Shown here piece by piece: positions 1 through 5,761 of a stretch of DNA of 5,761 nucleotides. Below the pieces are notes generated by a model that did not search any database, was not told the origin of the DNA, and saw only the letters and a list, made by a program, of their open reading frames with translations. The stretch lies in NCBI GenBank assembly GCA_035906575.1, contig JAMIEW010000053.1:1-5761 (forward strand), written 5' to 3'. The first letter of the stretch is position 1, and each line of letters starts with the position of its first letter. A program made the position numbers and the translations under genes. This DNA comes from HK-STAS-PATE-2 sp035906575 (GTDB lineage: Bacteria > Patescibacteriota > Patescibacteriia > 2-12-FULL-60-25).

Positions 1-1150
1 CGCAAAAGAGATGGGCGCACTTACGGTTGCCGTTGTGACCAAGCCATTCGCTTTTGAAGGTGCTCAACGTCGCACTATCGCTGACCAGTCCTACGACAAA
101 CTTGCGGCAAATGTTGACACCATCATCACGATCCCAAATGATCGTATTTTGCAGATCATTGATCGCCGCACTTCTTTGATCGAAGCTTTTGAAACAGTAG
201 ATGACGTGCTTCGCCAAGGTGTACAGGGTATTTCTGAATTGATTACGGTCCCTGGTTTGATTAACGTCGATTTTGCCGATGTGCGCTCAGTGATGGCTAA
301 TCGTGGCAGTGCCCTTATGGGTATTGGTCGTGGCCATGGTGATAACCGTGCCGCAGACGCTGCTAAAGCCGCGATTGCTTCGCCATTGCTTGAAGTTTCG
401 ATTGACGGTGCTAAGGCGATTCTCTTTGTGATTACCGGTGGTTCAAATCTTGGTATGTACGAAGTTTCTGAAGCGGCCAAAATTATTACCCAGTCTGCAG
501 ACCCTTCAGCGCGTATTATTTTCGGTACGACCGTCGACGAAGGCATGAAAGACGAAGTAAAAATTACGGTTGTCGCGACGGGATTTGAAAAAGGTCTACC
601 GATTTCAAGCAAGGGCTCTAAAGTGTCGGCTCCTGTTCCACAACAAGTCCCACCGCAAACGCCTCCGCAACAATCGGCGATGGCACAGCCGGTTCAACCA
701 CAGCCACAACAGCCTCCGCGTTCGATGGCCCAGGCTTCAATGCAGCCGCCTCAATCTTTTCAGCAGACTCCGGTTGCGCCGCTTGAGCGTGCACCTATTG
801 CCCAGCCGCGTCCTCAGATGCCTCCACAACAAGAGTCGCGCGGTGGGTTCTTTCGCCAGGTCTTAGGAGGGTTATCACAGCAATACCAACAAACAGAGAC
901 CGAAGACACTGATGAGACCGAGCTCGAAGAAGAGCTCCCTCCTGTCGAGCCAATGGTGCAGCCTGCCCCATCGCCAGCGCCGCATCAGCCACATGTCGCA
1001 CATCCGAGCTATGCTCCAATGAATACGGTACGCCAAAGCCCAACCGGTTTTACGTCAGCACCTGTCACGGCGCCAAAAAAGTCTCCGACACCAACCTCAG
1101 AAGAAGACGAACTCGAGATTCCTGCCTTCATCCGTAAAAAGATGATGTAA
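1..1150 (+). CDS. ftsZ: Cell division protein FtsZ, 5'-truncated by window edge
   Basis: FtsZ is the tubulin-like GTPase that polymerises into the cytoplasmic Z-ring and recruits the divisome. The reading frame is open from base 2 (residues AKE precede the first visible Met at 11), so that Met is internal; by comparison with E. coli FtsZ about 115-120 N-terminal residues, including the GGGTGTG nucleotide loop, lie outside the window. Numbering from the Met at 11: a typical FtsZ core segment (GALTVAVVTKPFAFEG, 2-17), the IPND segment (41-44), and the T7 synergy loop NVDFAD (85-90), whose Asn85, Asp87 and Asp90 match the residues that complete GTP hydrolysis in the next subunit. The C-terminal subdomain runs to about 197. 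A Pro/Gln/Met-rich linker (about 198-365, roughly 168 residues) follows, with an acidic patch (295-309). The conserved tail LEIPAFIRKKMM (368-379) is the usual docking site for FtsA, ZipA or SepF-type partners. First visible gene of a probable operon with nrdR. Identity is certain. Confidence 0.98.
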   Translation, partial: AKEMGALTVAVVTKPFAFEGAQRRTIADQSYDKLAANVDTIITIPNDRILQIIDRRTSLIEAFETVDDVLRQGVQGISELITVPGLINVDFADVRSVMANRGSALMGIGRGHGDNRAADAAKAAIASPLLEVSIDGAKAILFVITGGSNLGMYEVSEAAKIITQSADPSARIIFGTTVDEGMKDEVKITVVATGFEKGLPISSKGSKVSAPVPQQVPPQTPPQQSAMAQPVQPQPQQPPRSMAQASMQPPQSFQQTPVAPLERAPIAQPRPQMPPQQESRGGFFRQVLGGLSQQYQQTETEDTDETELEEELPPVEPMVQPAPSPAPHQPHVAHPSYAPMNTVRQSPTGFTSAPVTAPKKSPTPTSEEDELEIPAFIRKKMM

Positions 1151-1157
1151 TAGCGCC

Positions 1158-1637
1158 ATGCATTGTCCGGTGTGCAGTCATGCCGATACGCGCGTGATCG
1201 ATACGCGTCTCTCACAAGATGGGACGTCTATTCGACGTCGTCGACAATGCGATGAATGCAGTTACCGTTTTACGACCGGAGAAGAAATTGAATTACTGAC
1301 GATCTCGGTAGTGAAACGCGACGGGGTCCAAGAGCCCTATTCACGCGAGAAGCTCGCAAGAGGTCTTAAACGCGCCCTTGAAAAACGCCCTCATGTTGAA
1401 AACGCCTTTCGGTCTTTGGTACATGATATCGAGCGTGATATCCTGAGAGTCGATGGGCACGAGATACGCAGTTCGGATATTGGCGAAATCGTGATGAAGC
1501 ACTTACAGGGCTTCGATAAAGTCGCGTTTATTCGCTTCGCCTCGGTCTATCGCCAATTTGAAGATGTAAAAACCTTTCAAGAAACCCTCGATCGGCTCAC
1601 CGAAGCCGCCAAACAACGCAAAAAACGTGCCAGCTAA
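1158..1637 (+). CDS. nrdR: Transcriptional repressor NrdR
   Basis: NrdR is a zinc-ribbon/ATP-cone repressor that senses ATP/dATP and shuts down ribonucleotide reductase operons by binding paired NrdR boxes. The protein is 159 residues, normal for the family. The N-terminal zinc ribbon has Cys3, Cys6, Cys31 and Cys34, with a basic run Arg26-Arg29 for DNA contact. The ATP-cone spans about 46-136, with the signature VVKRDG (51-56), YSREKL (61-66) and the family motif IRFASVYRQF towards the end. A basic tail (KQRKKR) closes the protein. The ATG lies 7 nt after the ftsZ stop, with no Shine-Dalgarno sequence, so translation is probably coupled to ftsZ. I see no ribonucleotide reductase gene in this window, so its targets must lie elsewhere. 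Very sure of family and start. Confidence 0.97.
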   Translation: MHCPVCSHADTRVIDTRLSQDGTSIRRRRQCDECSYRFTTGEEIELLTISVVKRDGVQEPYSREKLARGLKRALEKRPHVENAFRSLVHDIERDILRVDGHEIRSSDIGEIVMKHLQGFDKVAFIRFASVYRQFEDVKTFQETLDRLTEAAKQRKKRAS

Positions 1638-1663
1638 ACGCCCTATCTCAAACAAACCCTGAT

Positions 1664-2866
1664 ATGAAGACCAAATATCTCATCGCCTCTATCTTTGCCG
1701 CCAGTCTCGTTGGTGCGGCGGTTGGCGCATCGGTAATCGCCTTACAGCCGCGATTTTTATCGCAATGGGCTTCTGTCGCTCAACAAAATAATCAAGAGCT
1801 AACGCTTTCACGTGGTGGCTACGGCACGGGGACCGTTGCGGTCATTGAGCAAGACGAAGTCGTTGCCGAGCTTGTGGCAAAAGTTTCGCCATCCGTGGTC
1901 TCAATCGACATTTCAAAAACCCTTCGTGAGTCACGTAGTACGCTTGATTTTTATACGGATGATTTTTCTTTTGACGGCGAAGGGGACGATGAGTTATTGC
2001 GCGTCGGTGGTGGCTCTGGGTTTTTTGTCTCGGGAGATGGGCTCGTCGTCACCAACCGCCACGTGATTGATGATACAAAGGCTGAATATGTTGTTGTGAC
2101 GCAGGATGGTACCGAATACAAGGCTACCGTTGCGGGTATTGACCCCGTGCTCGATCTTGGATTTTTAAAAATTGAAGGTTCGAATTTTCCTGCTATTGAA
2201 TTAGGGGATAGCGACCAAATTCGTATTGGTCAGACCGTGATTGCCATTGGTAATGCCTTGGCAGAATTTCAAAATACCGTCACGAAAGGCATTGTGTCTG
2301 GGCTCGACCGTCGTCTTGAGGCGAGCGGTGAAGCCGGCGATGAACTCATTGAAGAGGCCATTCAAACCGACGCCGCGATTAATCCTGGTAATTCAGGTGG
2401 ACCTCTCATCGATCTACAAGGACGTGTCATCGGCGTGAACACCGCTGTCACCGACGGTGCCCAATCACTCGGATTCGCCCTACCTTCAAATGCTATCAAG
2501 CGCGCCGTCGATAGCATGCGCAAATATGGCCGCATCATTCGCCCATGGATCGGGGTGCGCTATATTCAGGTAGATGCTGACTATGCCAAGCGCAATAGCC
2601 TCCCATATAATTATGGGGCTCTCGTGATGCGTGGCCAGGTCAGAGGGGATTTGGCGGTTGTCCCAGGCTCGCCAGCCGACAAGGGTGGTATTAAAGAAAA
2701 TGATCTTTTACTTGAGATTAACGGCAAAAAGCTCGACATAAAGCACCCGCTTAGTTCGCAGATCGCACGCTTCTCACCAGGAGATGAAATCACCCTTAAA
2801 TTATTTAGAGAGGGCCAAGAAATTGAGCAGAGGCTGACACTTGAAGAACGCAAAGAAATGCCGTAA
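1664..2866 (+). CDS. htrA: HtrA/DegP-family membrane-anchored serine protease with one PDZ domain
   Basis: HtrA-type proteases degrade or refold damaged envelope proteins outside the cytoplasmic membrane. The 400-residue protein starts with a short basic end and a hydrophobic segment (about 5-27) with no lipobox or clear cleavage site, so it is probably an N-terminal anchor. The trypsin-like domain (about 65-285) has a complete catalytic triad: His133 (TNRHVI), Asp164 (DPVLDLGFLKI) and Ser244 in NPGNSGGPL. The loop before the GGGSGF strand is short and acidic (98-110), unlike the long LA loop of E. coli DegP. A single PDZ domain (about 290-395) follows, with a GALV stretch (318-321) as candidate peptide-carboxylate loop and SPADKGGIKENDLLLEING typical of the fold. 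One PDZ plus an anchor resembles DegS or Gram-positive HtrA more than DegP. The ATG is 26 nt after nrdR, with no Shine-Dalgarno sequence. Family is certain; the exact subtype and substrates are not. Confidence 0.95.
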   Translation: MKTKYLIASIFAASLVGAAVGASVIALQPRFLSQWASVAQQNNQELTLSRGGYGTGTVAVIEQDEVVAELVAKVSPSVVSIDISKTLRESRSTLDFYTDDFSFDGEGDDELLRVGGGSGFFVSGDGLVVTNRHVIDDTKAEYVVVTQDGTEYKATVAGIDPVLDLGFLKIEGSNFPAIELGDSDQIRIGQTVIAIGNALAEFQNTVTKGIVSGLDRRLEASGEAGDELIEEAIQTDAAINPGNSGGPLIDLQGRVIGVNTAVTDGAQSLGFALPSNAIKRAVDSMRKYGRIIRPWIGVRYIQVDADYAKRNSLPYNYGALVMRGQVRGDLAVVPGSPADKGGIKENDLLLEINGKKLDIKHPLSSQIARFSPGDEITLKLFREGQEIEQRLTLEERKEMP

Positions 2867-2878
2867 GCTCCCCCATCT

Positions 2879-4312
2879 ATGGCACAAAAACGCACAAAAA
2901 TCGTCTGCACCATCGGTCCTGCTTGCAATACGGTAGAGATCTTAACCAAGCTCGCTGAACAAGGGATGGACGTTTGTCGCATGAATTTTTCGCACGGCAC
3001 TCACGAAGATCATGCCGAGAATATTCGTCGTATTCGCGAAGTTTCTCTCTTAACGGGCAAGCCGCTCGCGATTCTTCAGGATCTTCAGGGTCCAAAGATT
3101 CGTATTGGCAAAATCGGCGATGGCGTTGAGATTGTAGCGGGGAGTGAAGTGATTTTTACCTCCGAGGCAACCACCGATGATGTGACAAAGCTTATCCCGG
3201 TCACCTATCCAAACCTTCACGAAGATGTAAAACCAGGCCAACGTTTATTATTGGACGATGGTTTGCTTGAAGTTCAGGTGACAAAGATCGAAGGGATTCA
3301 TGTCTTTTGCCAAGTCATCGTGGGTGGATTATTGAAATCCAGCAAAGGTCTTAACTTGCCTGAAACCGAAACAAAAATCTCGGCTATTCCAGAAAAAGAT
3401 CGTATAGATGTTGAGTTCGGTGTCCAGCAAGGCGTAGATTTTGTGGCATTGTCGTTTGTTCGTAAACCTGAAGACATTCAAGAATTGCGCGAACTCATCG
3501 AAGCCGCCGAACAAAAACACAACCTCAAGAGCGACGTATCCATCAAGATCATCGCCAAAATTGAAAAACCAGAAGCCGTTAAAAACATGCAAGCCATCAT
3601 CGATGCCGCCGACGGCATCATGGTCGCTCGCGGTGATCTCGGTATCGAAATGCCAGCAGAAAAAGTACCACTCATTCAAAAAAACTTAATTGATGGATGT
3701 CTCGAAGCAGGTAAGCCGGTCATTGTTGCAACCCAGATGCTGGATTCAATGATCCGCAACCCACGTGCGACGCGCGCTGAAGTTTCAGATATTGCGAATG
3801 CCGTCGTAAGTCATACCGATGCCACCATGCTCTCAGGTGAGACGGCTTCGGGTATTTATCCGGTTGAATCGGTACAAGCGATGGCAGCAACCATTCATGA
3901 GATTGAAACCTCGACCATGGATGATATGCCAGCAACGATTGATATCGCTGACAATGCTCAAGAAGCGATGACCAACATGGCCTCGGTCTTAGCACGCACG
4001 ACAAATGCTCGTGCAATCGTCGTGGCAACTAGATCTGGTGCATCAGCGCGTTTCGTCAGCCGTTATCGTCCGCAATTACCAATTTATGCCGTTACACCGT
4101 CTGAGCGCGTGATTCGTCAGCTTAGTCTTTCGTGGGGTATCCAGTCATTTCATGTTTCACATGATGATGACTATCGCGGTTTGGTCGATAAGTCCATCGA
4201 AGCCATTGTTGAGAAAAAGTTGGTCTCAAAAGGCGATATGGTGATCGTGGTTGCCGGCGATCCAAGTATGGACTCGGGCAGCATCAACATGATCGAGTTG
4301 CGCACCGTTTAA
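2879..4312 (+). CDS. pyk: Pyruvate kinase, predicted K+-independent type
   Basis: Catalyses phosphoenolpyruvate + ADP to pyruvate + ATP in the cytoplasm, the last step of glycolysis. The 477 residues match a standard bacterial pyruvate kinase with A (TIM barrel, split), B (about 72-168) and C (about 357-477) domains and no extra C-terminal domain. Visible motifs: CRMNFSHG with Arg34, Asn36, Ser38 (33-40); the barrel signature IIAKIEKPEA with catalytic Lys227 and metal-ligand Glu229; VARGDLGIE with metal ligand Asp253; ATQMLDSM with Thr285; and the MLSGETASG stretch (317-325). At the monovalent-cation site the protein reads Leu69, Gln70, Lys73, Ile76, the combination known from K+-independent enzymes, where K+-dependent ones have Thr, Lys, Glu, Thr. 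The ATG follows htrA by 12 nt, without a Shine-Dalgarno sequence. Last gene of the plus-strand block, followed by a hairpin terminator. Very sure of identity; the allosteric effector cannot be read from sequence. Confidence 0.98.
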   Translation: MAQKRTKIVCTIGPACNTVEILTKLAEQGMDVCRMNFSHGTHEDHAENIRRIREVSLLTGKPLAILQDLQGPKIRIGKIGDGVEIVAGSEVIFTSEATTDDVTKLIPVTYPNLHEDVKPGQRLLLDDGLLEVQVTKIEGIHVFCQVIVGGLLKSSKGLNLPETETKISAIPEKDRIDVEFGVQQGVDFVALSFVRKPEDIQELRELIEAAEQKHNLKSDVSIKIIAKIEKPEAVKNMQAIIDAADGIMVARGDLGIEMPAEKVPLIQKNLIDGCLEAGKPVIVATQMLDSMIRNPRATRAEVSDIANAVVSHTDATMLSGETASGIYPVESVQAMAATIHEIETSTMDDMPATIDIADNAQEAMTNMASVLARTTNARAIVVATRSGASARFVSRYRPQLPIYAVTPSERVIRQLSLSWGIQSFHVSHDDDYRGLVDKSIEAIVEKKLVSKGDMVIVVAGDPSMDSGSINMIELRTV

Positions 4313-4324
4313 AAAACGTGAAAT

Positions 4325-4354
4325 AAAAAACTCTCCGCTAGTCGGAGAGTTTTT
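4325..4354. terminator. Bidirectional rho-independent terminator between convergent genes
   Basis: A perfect 7-bp stem CTCTCCG (4331-4337) / CGGAGAG (4343-4349) with a 5-nt loop CTAGT, extended by A-T pairs on both sides. Read on the plus strand it ends in TTTTT (4350-4354) and stops pyk transcripts, 18 nt after the pyk stop codon. Read on the minus strand it ends in TTTTTT (4330-4325) and stops the phosphatase transcript. The stop codon of the minus-strand phosphatase (TAG, 4340-4338) lies in the loop, so its last codons form the 5' arm of its own terminator. Confidence 0.93.
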
Positions 4355-4751
4355 GAATCGTCATATTTTTTGGATCAATAATAAATGCGCTTGCAATCGG
4401 TATATCAATAAGGGATTCAATCTGCCAATACGCTGACCACCGCCTCAAGATCTCTCGGATAATCGGTAAATGGGTGATGGCGATGGTATACGTATTATCA
4501 AGAAAAGGGGGGCAATAATTTGCGGGGTTGCCTTGTTCAGAGAGGGTTAAATCGAGCTGTGATGGCACGTGAAGGCGTTCGGCAATGATTTGCGCCATCT
4601 CGGTCGTTCGCTGTGCTGGCGAGTGGTAGATGGTCGTAGGCTTCGAGAATTGCGCGAGGTATTCGCCAAGCGCCGTGGCCTGCGAGACTCCAAGCTCATC
4701 TAGCGCCCCCGTGCGGATGGAATATGAGCCATGGCGAATAAGAATAAGCAT
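4338..4751 (-). CDS. SixA-like histidine phosphatase family protein
   Basis: A short (137-residue) member of the histidine phosphatase (phosphoglycerate mutase-like) superfamily, which removes phosphate through a phosphohistidine intermediate. The start opens with the classic strand MLILIRHG: Arg6, nucleophile His7, Gly8. HSPAQRT (43-49) supplies the second phosphate-binding Arg48. Glu72 in LSEQGNP is the likely acid, and THLP gives the second catalytic His94. Size and lack of a cap insert are like SixA, which dephosphorylates phosphohistidine on carrier proteins, but the substrate here is unknown. I chose the ATG at 4751 because the family normally begins right at this strand; a TTG at 4763 would add four residues and overlap the upstream stop. 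The ATG lies 4 nt after the DUF4105 stop, so the two are almost surely co-transcribed and translationally coupled. The gene ends inside the loop of the shared terminator. Confidence 0.88.
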   Translation of the reverse strand: MLILIRHGSYSIRTGALDELGVSQATALGEYLAQFSKPTTIYHSPAQRTTEMAQIIAERLHVPSQLDLTLSEQGNPANYCPPFLDNTYTIAITHLPIIREILRRWSAYWQIESLIDIPIASAFIIDPKNMTIQKLSD

Positions 4752-4755
4752 AGCG

Positions 4756-5613
4756 CTATTCAAATCGCCTGATGAGCCTTGAATAATCTTCTACGTCGCC
4801 AATCTCTTGTGATCGTTTTGTGATCGAATATTTTTTGCGTGCTTCTTCGATCGATAAGTTGGTATCAAGTAAACCATGTTCAAGGGCAAAAGTGTCCGCA
4901 AAGCCTGTGACGTATCCTTGCCAAGGTCGACTTGGGATCCGTCCACTCGTAACATTGTTCACGTGTTCGGCGATTCTAGATGTGCAGTTTGCTGTAGCAG
5001 TGTTGTACCACTCTGGCTCAGAAGCGATGCTATTCATTTCTTCAAGAATATCTACCAGTAGCTCACGGCCTTTTTGGGTGCGTACTGGGTAGAGGTAGAG
5101 ATCAGATTTTCGGACATTTGCTCTCACAAGTACTGCGTCTCGTTCATCGGCGGCGATATACATCAACGGGTATGTTCGTAATAACCCAAGTGAAAGTTTA
5201 TAGTTTTGTCCTTTGCGCTTTCTGGCCTCAATGGTAATGCTCAAAAAATCCCCATTCGAAAATTCAAAAGAAAGAAAGGTGTGCGCAGCAACACTCACTT
5301 CTTTAAAGGGTTCGCTGATATACCAGACCTTGGTGAGTTTTGAGAGGTCATATGTTTTATCATAATACCCTGGCACGAGATCGGCCTCTTTTTCGCTGCC
5401 ATTATAACGAAAGTTGCGCACGTTTTTCACCGTGACAAGGTCTCCGTTAAACTCAGCCGTTGAAAGTTGAGAGAGAGGAGTCTGCCAGTCGCCCGTAGTA
5501 GGGACTTGTTTGGTGACTTGCCAGAGTACAAAGATCGCGAGAAGTGCACTTGCGAAGGCGAGGGCGTAGGTAAATAATGGCTTAGGCTTCTCTCGTTGCA
5601 TAGGTGATAGCAT
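4756..5613 (-). CDS. Membrane-anchored DUF4105 (Lnb N-terminal periplasmic-like) domain protein
   Basis: A 285-residue protein with a short basic N-terminus, one transmembrane segment (about 14-32) and an extracytoplasmic domain. The domain resembles DUF4105, a family of unknown function marked by an invariant His and an NCT motif. Here these are His111 (AHTFLSFEF) and Asn209-Cys210-Thr211 in WYNTATANCTSRIAEH. The conserved His and Cys suggest a thiol hydrolase-like active site, but no activity is known to me and this is inference. Start: ATG at 5613 is used; an in-frame ATG at 5601 (MQREKPKPLF) gives 281 residues, keeps the membrane segment, and cannot be excluded since neither has a Shine-Dalgarno sequence. 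It begins about 15 nt after the tRNA-Asp terminator and is followed 4 nt later by the SixA-like phosphatase gene, so the pair forms a two-gene unit. Fairly sure of the family, unsure of role. Confidence 0.8.
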   Translation of the reverse strand: MLSPMQREKPKPLFTYALAFASALLAIFVLWQVTKQVPTTGDWQTPLSQLSTAEFNGDLVTVKNVRNFRYNGSEKEADLVPGYYDKTYDLSKLTKVWYISEPFKEVSVAAHTFLSFEFSNGDFLSITIEARKRKGQNYKLSLGLLRTYPLMYIAADERDAVLVRANVRKSDLYLYPVRTQKGRELLVDILEEMNSIASEPEWYNTATANCTSRIAEHVNNVTSGRIPSRPWQGYVTGFADTFALEHGLLDTNLSIEEARKKYSITKRSQEIGDVEDYSRLIRRFE

Positions 5614-5628
5614 AGCATAATAAACAAC

Positions 5629-5656
5629 AAAAACACCCCCTTTCGGGGATGTTTTT
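5629..5656 (-). terminator. Rho-independent terminator after tRNA-Asp
   Basis: In the minus-strand RNA the stem ACAUCCCC / GGGGGUGU closes a GAAA (GNRA) tetraloop, is extended by A-U pairs, and is followed by a U run (5633-5629). One pair (5649/5636) is a G-U wobble in the minus-strand RNA but an A-C mismatch in plus-strand RNA, so the hairpin is built for minus-strand transcripts. It starts only 3 nt past the encoded CCA end of the tRNA. Confidence 0.88.
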
Positions 5657-5659
5657 CTA

Positions 5660-5736
5660 TGGCGGGTCCGAAGGGACTCGAACCCTCGATCTTCTCCGTG
5701 ACAGGGAGACGTGTTAACCAGCTACACCACGAACCC
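5660..5736 (-). tRNA. tRNA-Asp(GTC) with encoded CCA
   Basis: Reads 5'-GGGTTCG on the minus strand from 5736. All parts fold: acceptor GGGTTCG/CGGACCC (one G-U), D arm GTGT/ACAC, anticodon stem TCTCC/GGAGA with loop CTGTCAC, so the anticodon is GTC (Asp), variable loop of 5, and T arm GAGGG/CCCTT with loop TTCGAGT. The discriminator is G73, the known identity base for tRNA-Asp, and the CCA end is encoded (5662-5660). The 74-nt body plus CCA is a normal length. Directly upstream sits an extended -10 element, and directly downstream a terminator. Confidence 0.97.
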
Positions 5737-5752
5737 ATAGATTTGTGGCGCA

Positions 5753-5761
5753 ATAATAGCA
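5753..5761 (-). promoter_or_regulatory. Extended -10 promoter element for tRNA-Asp
   Basis: The minus strand reads TGC-TATTAT at the window edge, an extended -10 (TGn) with 5 of 6 matches to TATAAT. It would start transcription around the A at 5746, leaving a leader of about 10 nt before the tRNA 5' end at 5736. The -35 region would lie beyond the window. Confidence 0.65.

Noticed and set aside
91..612. 173-codon minus-strand open frame opposite ftsZ
   Set aside because: It lies wholly antisense to the conserved FtsZ core, and its translation resembles no known protein; it is a shadow of the ftsZ codon usage.
640..830. Possible tandem DNA repeat in the CCGCAA/CCACAA-rich part of ftsZ
   Set aside because: The pattern comes from Pro and Gln codons in a disordered linker; there is no fixed repeat unit or period.
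570..866. 98-codon plus-strand open frame inside ftsZ
   Set aside because: An out-of-frame reading of the Pro/Gln-rich linker, giving an Arg/Ser/Leu-rich low-complexity peptide with no start signal.
3329..3679. 116-codon minus-strand open frame opposite pyk
   Set aside because: Antisense to the well-conserved pyruvate kinase barrel, rich in Phe and Trp as expected of a reverse-strand shadow.
4306..4317. Small inverted repeat CGTTT/AAACG at the pyk stop codon
   Set aside because: Too short and AT-rich to be a terminator; the strong hairpin 14 nt further on explains termination.
4820..5092. 90-codon plus-strand open frame opposite DUF4105
   Set aside because: Overlaps the region encoding the conserved NCT motif on the other strand; no recognisable family and no start signal.
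1..5761. Search by eye for a defence, mobile or CRISPR system
   Set aside because: All six genes belong to recognised families with housekeeping or envelope roles; no direct-repeat arrays, transposase motifs or attachment sites were seen.

Overview
The window is 5.76 kb of ordinary-looking, densely packed bacterial chromosome of moderate GC content, read with the standard bacterial code (no in-frame TGA). It holds six genes: five protein genes, one of them cut by the left edge, and one tRNA. There is no sign of mobile DNA, CRISPR or a phage. The lineage cannot be fixed from sequence alone. A ftsZ-nrdR gene pair, a FtsZ ending in a long Pro/Gln-rich linker plus IPAF-type tail, a DUF4105 protein, and no visible Shine-Dalgarno sequences are together suggestive of a candidate-phyla (Patescibacteria/Parcubacteria-like) genome. 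That is inference and low to moderate in confidence.

Plus-strand block (1-4312): the C-terminal two thirds or so of ftsZ (cell division GTPase), then nrdR (ribonucleotide reductase repressor), an HtrA/DegP-type membrane-anchored serine protease with one PDZ domain, and pyk (pyruvate kinase). The gaps are only 7, 26 and 12 nt, with no terminator or clear promoter between genes, so this looks like one operon linking division, dNTP supply, envelope quality control and the last ATP-making step of glycolysis. It ends in a bidirectional hairpin terminator at 4325-4354.

Minus-strand block (5761 down to 4338): an extended -10 promoter at the right edge, tRNA-Asp(GTC) with an encoded CCA end, a strong GAAA-loop terminator, then a membrane-anchored DUF4105 protein followed 4 nt later by a short SixA-like histidine phosphatase. 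The phosphatase gene converges on pyk and its stop codon lies in the loop of the shared terminator.

I found no evidence of a new defence or mobile system. The points most worth a second look are the long FtsZ linker with an embedded hydrophobic motif, the K+-independent signature in pyruvate kinase, the stop-codon/terminator overlap, the missing room for a DUF4105 promoter, and the shared start-codon context in two coupled genes.
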